From Tanypteryx hageni (Eukaryota; Arthropoda; Insecta; Odonata; Petaluridae), in NCBI GenBank assembly GCA_028673005.1, contig CM054113.1, positions 175,071,956 to 175,135,955 on the forward strand: a DNA stretch of 64,000 bases, given 5' to 3'. Position numbers and translations under genes: made by a program. Positions 58,321 through 64,000 of the stretch are shown here, one piece after another (positions within the stretch are counted from its first letter, which is position 1; the number at the start of each line of letters is the position of its first letter). The notes under the pieces are model-generated. The model was not told the origin of the DNA and did no database searches. It saw only the letters and a program-made list of their open reading frames with translations.

Positions 58321-60902
58321 TGAGCCTCAGTTTTTCCCACTACATCCTCTGCTAGACATTCTGATTTCTGATCTGTATTTCTCTAGGAGCCTTAACCTTT
58401 CGCACTTTCTACGGTTTATATGGAATCAAATAATAAATAAACTAGATGCGCACGCATAAGTGAATTGTATTTTCGACACTGTTCATGTCCATAGTGTGAC
58501 GCGGTAGGGCGAAGAATGAGCAACTAATAATCTGCTTTACGTTGCAATGAACTTTAATAGCGTTTTTTGCCTCTTTAACTCTAAGAATTTAAGACGGAGT
58601 GATAGCTGCTGCTTTGGATAATTGGCCCTCTACTGTTTATCTGTCGAGGCTCTGCTTTTGATATAATCCTTAATTATCACAAATGTGTACGACCTGGTGA
58701 AACGTTTTAAGGTCGCTTATACCGATTAGGTTTAATCGATAACAGTTATCTTAAGTATCATAACATTTTTTTTGTTTTCCTCGAGAAATTCATTCTTTCA
58801 AACGTCCAAAATGCGACGCAGTACAATCTGGATATCGATACTACTTATTTAAGATATTATCTTTTCGTTGAATAATAGCATATAGGTGCTGTTAAATAGA
58901 ATAGAATAGAATAAAATTCAAAATTAGAGACACATATAGGGTACTGTTTTAGGAAATGATATTGAGTTGATTGAAATAAGTAAACGCCAGGAGATAACTT
59001 TTAGGTTTATGGTCACCGAGTTCCCTCAGATAAAATATACTGAAGAATGTTTATCATTTAAATGCACGAAAGAATACGTTTTAACATAAGCTACAGACTG
59101 AAAATAAGAAACCTGTTTATAGGCTGGTTTCCATATCCTCATGAAATGAACGTGTATGCTTATAAGTCCCCCACTAACTACTTTTTATAAATATCTACCC
59201 AGAGAACCTTTTCCTCGTATTTTGGATTTTGCAAGAAAAAATGTCTTTATTTGGAAGTACATACAAATGCAAACAAAAATTGATTATCTTGTCAAAAATA
59301 CTCAAACGCAAAAGTCACACTGAAAATATTAATGCGGCAATAGCATCTGAATTTTTTCGAACATACTATAATGTAATAAATTTGTCTAATAATAATTTTG
59401 TGTATCCTTCTTTTTATTATTTTTTAAGTATATCGTACACATAACTTTTTAAAATTTTCGTTTTTTATTTAAAATCCGGGGGGGGGGGGGGGGGGGAGGG
59501 GGAGTCGGATTTCGCCCTTGGCAATCTTAAAAATGAAAATCTGGTCCCCAGACGGGAAAAGGTTGCCCATCCCTGGCATAGACGATTGAACAAATGGGTT
59601 ATTTTCTTTTCCACTCGACTGCCCTTAAGCAATGGACGCTTGATCCATACATTTTAGCGTATAAACAGTAACATTTATTAAATTCGTTTATTTAAAAAAT
59701 ACATGCAAAATATAATGTGAGAAAGAGATGTTGACATTACTGTTAGTACATATTTTAAACCTGATAATTCTCTATTAATTTGTTTTCAAATTTTTCTCTA
59801 TCATTGATATTCTGTGAATTACTAAAGGTATTTATGGTATGAGAATTCCTTGGAATGACTAACACATAGTGAAATATTTCTTGTCAATCAATTCTGGACG
59901 TCAGCTTTGGGAAAACCAGCCAACATTAGTTCTTCTTTGGACTGCTTGTTTTTTTTAGAATATCTTCTAATTAGTAATGAAGAAAACGATGACTACTGCC
60001 AAATGCGTAAGGATTATGAAAGTAAAGAAATGCTGTCATCGTAAATTATTTGCAAATATTGTATATTAAATAGGAAATATGTTTTTCGGGTTAAAAATAA
60101 AATCGCAGTTGAAGGGTAGTTATCGGGTTGTTAAATTTTTAAAACAAATCGGATAAAATCGGGTTTTAATAAAAGAATAGCAATTGCATTTTTAAAGAAT
60201 TCGGGTTTAATCGGGTTTAATAGAAATGAGATTTTCAGCCAGTATACGTTATATTATACCCGTTATATATTTTTGGGACTGAATTGATTACACATGTAAA
60301 CTGGTAACATACAACAGTGTCAGGATGTGTTGCTGATTGTTGCCGCTATTCAATCAGCCTAACAAACAGCGAAGAATGCGATGTTTTGTCGTTTTACGGG
60401 TAAATGAAATTCCATGCCTGTGATATGGCCAATCGATAAAGTTATATGTCTTGCAGAAACTTTTCGTCCGTTTTCCTCTCCGTGAGATGTGACGACCGCA
60501 TGAACTAATTACGTCTCCATTTATGTCGATAACTCGGCGTTTTTGACGTAGTTATAATTTAGTGAAAAACTCGAGATTTTAAATAAATTAGAGCCAAATC
60601 AATGGAGGTAATTTATATAAAATTGTAAAGCGTTTACATATTAAAATCGTGTCCGAAAGTTCCAAGTCCCTAGTTTAATATTAATTACTTTATTAATACT
60701 GTAATATTTTCGGGTTTATTCTGGGTTTTCCCGAATTAAAAAAAATCGAATCGGGAGGAAAAAACGGGGAAAATCGGGTAAAACCAGAAAAATTTATTCC
60801 CTAATAGTATTAAGTATGCACAATTGAGACTAGACATATACTTCGTAGAGCAATTTGAAGGCTGTATGTAGCAAGAAAAACCCATCCCAAGAACCTAGAT
60901 CC
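58321..60902. other. AT-rich sequence with minor repeats and an orphan hAT end
   Basis: A short (ATAGA)n run lies at about 58896-58916 and a long G-run at about 59478-59497. AAGGTTGCCCATCCCTG at about 59559-59575 is a typical right terminus of a hAT MITE; no left partner was found. AATCGGGTTT-type phrases recur near 60120-60220 and 60710-60790. No gene is seen. Confidence 0.4.
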
Positions 60903-60966
60903 GTGATTTCAAAACTGTGTATCGCGACACATTAGTGTGTCGCTATGTGCAATGAGGTGTGTTGCG
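60903..60966 (+). mobile_element. Degenerate end of a ZBED-type hAT element
   Basis: GTGATTTCAAAACTGTGTAT followed by CGCGACACATTAGTGTGTCG matches, with changes, the terminal and subterminal plan of ZBED-type hAT elements (compare 252-290). The rest of the element is not recognisable. Confidence 0.5.
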
Positions 60967-61192
60967 AGATGTACTAAAATATTTACAAGAAATAAAGTAT
61001 GGTTCTTTCGATAAAAACAAAGCAAAACTATGTAAAAATATATACAGATGTACGACTCTAAGTAACACCAAAAGTAAACAAAGAAACAGACAAATGCAAT
61101 CTCAATAATAATATAAACAAACGTTTCTGGCTTCTAATTGGCAACCTGCGACTCTTTAATCAGTTAGTGATCACAAACTCACCATACACTGC

Positions 61193-61437
61193 ACTCACGA
61201 GGCGTACCTGTGAGATATAACGCCTATGGCAACATTTTAGAAAACACATTGGTTATGTGGAATATTATTTTTGCTGCATTCTAATTAAGAAATATAGCGT
61301 TTTAATTAAATATAAATTTGAACTTTGAGAGTTAAATTAATTATTATTTATGGAAAAATAAACTTTTCACATTTTTGCCGGAACGATTGGCGCCTTTGGC
61401 ATATGCCACCTTTGCCATATATCCTAGTTACGGCACT
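61193..61437. mobile_element. Probable hAT MITE
   Basis: The right end, reverse complemented, is CAGTGCCGTAACTAGG, a common hAT-type terminus. The left end near 61195 (GAGGCGTACCTGTGAG) is degenerate. CACCATACACTG occurs on both sides (about 61181 and 61443), which may preserve a duplicated target region, although longer than 8 bp. Confidence 0.4.
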
Positions 61438-61527
61438 GACTGCACCATACACTGTCGGTATCTCCTCGTACATGATTTAAACACATTTTTAACATGTAAA
61501 ATAAAGAGACTGGCTGTAATTCCAAAT

Positions 61528-61588
61528 AAATTTATTTAAAATGACCTAGGTTTCGTTGCAATGCAACATCGTCAGGCGAAATAAATTC
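61528..61588 (-). ncRNA. Hammerhead-like ribozyme motif (degenerate)
   Basis: On minus, CTGACGA (61575-61569) is followed by a 5-bp helix GTTGC-ATT-GCAAC, then GAAAC (61554-61550) and CCTAGG, then TC as a possible UH cleavage site. Flanking GAATTTATTT and AAATAAATTT can pair as helix I with an internal loop. One extra U lies between CUGANGA and helix II, and helix III is minimal. It is therefore hammerhead-like rather than clearly active. Such motifs are known in Penelope-like elements. Confidence 0.35.
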
Positions 61589-62076
61589 AAAGCCGGTAGC
61601 AATTTATAGCAATAGGTACAATGGGTGGGTGGGGGAGGGTGAGTTGGGGAGAATAAAGATAGGAATTGTGGAGCGAACATCATTGGAGGAAAGGAGAACG
61701 TATGTTCGTGGGAAGGGGAGGGGGAGAAAACGGTTGAACTTAGTGATGTCCAGTAAGTTGGGTAATGAGAAGACAGTGGGGATAATTGGTAGGAATAATT
61801 AGATTAGTGGGAGGTCGAGAAGTGGAGAATGAAAAGGATACAAAATATCATTTAAAACCTCACAGTTTTTTGAAGCCACGCACTGTATAATTTCAAATTG
61901 TTCCAGAATATCAAGCCTGGGGCCCTTTCTTTTATAATGCATGATTTTGGGAATAAAGTCGCTCTTGTGTCAATGGTCTAATAGATGTTTGGCGAAGAGA
62001 GAGAGGTTGTTTTACTGTTTATGATACAGGAATGATGTTCTTTGATTCTTTCCTTGAATTTTCGTCCCGTTTGTCA

Positions 62077-62333
62077 TATTTTTGTATTAAGTACATTCAA
62101 TTGTTATTATGCAATTTGGGCATTATGTATTGAGTGATACCTAAGCTGTTGTGATGGGAGTTCCTGTGACTTGAAGTTAAGAAGTAGTATATAGTGTATA
62201 GGAAATGGTATCAAAAAGCTTATATTTTTGTATTAAGTAAACCCAATTTTTATCATGTAATTTGGGTATTATGCATTGAGTTGTGATGGGAGCCCGCTGA
62301 CACCGGTACCTGCTCCCAATTGTAGCGTTTATG

Positions 62334-62371
<38 letters not shown>
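62077..62371 (+). mobile_element. Retroelement 3' tail inserted in the GIY-YIG domain
   Basis: The insert sits between AVYI and QTGR of the nuclease. It contains two direct copies of an 80-bp unit (62076-62160 and 62222-62292, sharing ATTTTTGTATTAAGTA, TTGGG.ATTATG.ATTGAG and TTGTGATGGGAG). It ends in a (TAA)n tail at about 62337-62371, typical of target-primed insertion. The source family is unknown. Confidence 0.65.
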
Positions 62372-62372
<1 letters not shown>

Positions 62373-62494
62373 TAAACCGCAGTACAATCTTCACAATGTA
62401 ATTTGTAAATTCCACTTTTTTCCTAATTATATCCCTTAGAATTAACAGATTAATTCCCAAAAATAAAATTAGAGCCGCTTTTTACGATAGATCG

Positions 62495-62590
62495 AACTTA
62501 AAAAAACCTTTTACTAAAGACAAAATTAAAAATTTGGAAAAAAGTGGAATTTACAAATTACGTTATAGAGATTGTACTGCGGTTTCTCTG
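62495..62590 (+). pseudogene. Second Penelope GIY-YIG fragment, inverted to the first
   Basis: The plus frame gives KKPFTKDKIKNLEKSGIYKL and RYRDCTAV, the same N-terminal part as at 62371-62440 but on the opposite strand. The two fragments are head to head with about 60-110 bases between them. After TAV the similarity ends. Confidence 0.65.
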
Positions 62591-62694
62591 CCAATTACAC
62601 ATGTTGAGTGCAATTCTCTTGAAATCTGCGGCATGCGTTTTTACTTGCAGTCAGTATTTTGTTTTTTTAAAAAGTGCGTTTCTTGGTTGCGGAT

Positions 62695-62834
62695 CACGTG
62701 CTCTCGTAAGCGGATAAATAATCACGTGGCGAATCGTCGTCTTTCTTTTGTTTTACCCGAAAGACCGTCAACAAGGCTTGGTGCGATTGGACATACAATT
62801 GTACATTGTATAGCTTTCAGATAAAGTGGTTACC
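62695..62834 (+). promoter_or_regulatory. Candidate promoter with two E-boxes
   Basis: CACGTG occurs at 62695-62700 and at 62723-62728, 28 bases apart. An inverted CCAAT box lies near 62787 and an ATG in strong context follows at 62835. The local GC content is higher than upstream. There is no other support. Confidence 0.25.
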
Positions 62835-62954
62835 ATGGGAGATAGCGGTGTCGCGTCTGAAAGCGAACTTCTTATTAAGTGTCATTTAATATACTCGAGA
62901 GATCGTAAAGCCATCTCCGGAACGAATTACATTTATTACCTTTGCTCGTGTTAA
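62835..62954 (+). CDS. Candidate first coding exon or micro-ORF, unknown product
   Basis: The ATG is in an ideal animal context (ACCATGG). The 39-codon frame begins MGDSGVASESELLIKCHLIY and ends in TAA at 62954. It has no recognised motif. A GTAAAG motif after codon 23 could be a splice donor, which would make this the first exon of a larger host gene downstream. It is reported because start context and upstream E-boxes agree; it may equally be chance. Confidence 0.2.
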   Translation: MGDSGVASESELLIKCHLIYSRDRKAISGTNYIYYLCSC

Positions 62955-64000
62955 AGATTGCACCAAAAATAACATTGTTAGAGCAATTGAATGAAGTTAT
63001 CTTTTCTTCTGAATGTACATGACCTTAAAAGTTTTTCGAAATTTATTGCTATTTTTAAATTGATACTGAAAAGGTAAGCAATCGTACCGTTGCAATGGAG
63101 ATTTGGTCGGAACTGACGTACACTTTATTTTAACGGTATTAGTCCTAGCAAAATAGGAGCCTAACACCTGCGATTGGAAGATTTGAGTCTCAATTACCAT
63201 TTTTATTTACCTTTCGTAAGGATTAAACCCCCTGCAATCCACCAGTTTTGTGAATTGTGGAGCAACATCTGTATGCAGATTACTCGGAGATGTTTTTCAC
63301 TCGACCAACCTAAGACATACAAATCCATAGTCTTTTCTTTTTCCCTTCAAGCATTTAAATCGTTTAATTTCATCCGCCACCAAGTCGTCCATCTGATGCC
63401 ATCTCGTTCCCCGCACATATTTGTCCTCAAAATGGCGGCGAATTTAATAGGTCGGGCCTAACTTGAGAGTTTAATCTAAGTGATCGACCTTGTGGGAAAA
63501 CATTCGGTCGAGGGCAGTGGGGCATCCTGGACTCACAGCTGAGGAAGTAGGAGAGAGGGAAATTCAATGTGTGGAAGCTCTCACTCCATCTCTATTATCT
63601 ATCTTTTTCATTGTCTTTCAGCCAAGCTACTACGTCTCTGTCTTTCTCTAGCTCCGGTTTGTTAGCTTCCCTTCTCAATCCAGTCTCATTTCCATTTTTT
63701 TTAACTCCAGTTATGATTACTTCCCTCTCTTTTCTTTTTCCTCTCGGTTTTCCCTTATCTCCATCCCCTCTTTCTAATTCTATCCCCTTTCTTTCTTCCT
63801 ATTCCCATTTCATTCTACATCACATCCTCTCTTTTTCTCTCTTCCTATCAATTATTATCTGCGCTTTCGCATTTCTCCTTCCCTCTATTACTTCTCTCTG
63901 CCACTCTTTAAATGCATTTCTTTTATCACTTTTTTTCCCTACCTCATTTTCTTCCTTCGTTCTCTTTAACCATTTCCTTCACCCTCTTATTCCCTTCTCT
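62955..64000. other. Right edge: no gene, YY1-like site and pyrimidine-rich tract
   Basis: CAAAATGGCGGC at 63428-63439 matches the YY1/Pho consensus. From about 63590 to the end the sequence is strongly C/T-rich. The short frames lack motifs. The tract could be an intron or promoter-proximal region of a gene beyond the window. Confidence 0.35.

Larger units (their letters stand above)
61496..62440 (-). mobile_element. Penelope-like element fragment, GIY-YIG part and terminal repeat
   Basis: On minus, the GIY-YIG nuclease start KSGIYKLHCEDCTAVYI (62420-62371) is followed, after an inserted retroelement tail, by QTGRKFKERIKEHH (from about 62073). Then come FAKHLLDH, a TGA, and KSDFIPKIMHYKRKGPRLDI with LEQFEIIQC, ending at 61799. 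A hammerhead-like motif at 61528-61588 lies where Penelope-like terminal repeats normally carry one. The reverse transcriptase is missing, so this is a 5'-truncated, dead copy. Confidence 0.75.

Overview
This window looks like nuclear DNA of an arthropod, most likely an insect. It is AT-rich, and no intact host protein-coding gene can be recognised. The three tRNA genes are of eukaryotic type. The transposon families (hAT, piggyBac, pogo/Tigger-like, CR1/jockey-group LINEs, Penelope-like elements) and the THAP and SWIM protein remnants are all typical of arthropod genomes. The species cannot be named from the sequence. Most long open frames are chance frames or pieces of dead transposases.

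Layout. 0.25-2.8 kb: complete hAT element of the ZBED5/SCAND3-like type, with an 8-bp target duplication and a broken transposase. 2.8-12 kb: mostly anonymous sequence, a short hAT MITE (7868-8144) and a repeat with a GGAC-type tandem and terminal hairpin (11653-12000). 12-17 kb: a second hAT MITE, a THAP-like remnant, and the first copies of an unclassified family here called ACTTTC after its 5' end. 17.6-19 kb: pyrimidine-rich, GC-richer tract with a perfect E-box palindrome. 19.8 kb: Tigger-like MITE. 22.4-26.4 kb: hAT MITE, tRNA-like SINE, two ACTTTC copies head to tail, and a ZMYM1-like hAT transposase relic. 28.6-32.4 kb: a hAT element nested in a MITE, then two 255-bp arms in inverted orientation about 2.3 kb apart. 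34.6-35.7 kb: tRNA-Pro and a second hairpin-ended repeat. 36-39.5 kb: a dead CR1/jockey-group LINE on the minus strand, itself hit by a MITE. 39.8 kb: tRNA-Gln. 40-43.4 kb: four more ACTTTC copies, partly inverted, and two (TA)n arrays. 43.9-44.9 kb: LINE 3' end and an initiator tRNA-Met. 45.2-46.5 kb: 1.28-kb Tigger-like element. 48.6-49.6 kb: THAP and SWIM-like remnants facing each other. 52.3-57.4 kb: one piggyBac element inserted in another, the inner one carrying a hAT insertion that holds a SINE-like sequence. 60.9-62.6 kb: hAT remnants and a Penelope-like element whose GIY-YIG domain is split by a retroelement tail. 62.6-64 kb: E-boxes, a short ATG frame in strong Kozak context and a pyrimidine-rich tract, possibly the start of a host gene.

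The elements form a layered record of insertions, and order can be read from target duplications and one empty site. In the piggyBac locus the order is outer piggyBac, then inner piggyBac, then hAT; whether the SINE arrived with or after the hAT is not resolved. The three tRNA genes are the only likely functional genes; the initiator tRNA is the best preserved. The most interesting unexplained items are the ACTTTC family and the hairpin-ended repeats, which may be non-autonomous Helentron-like elements, the layered piggyBac locus, and the split Penelope-like element with a hammerhead-like core.
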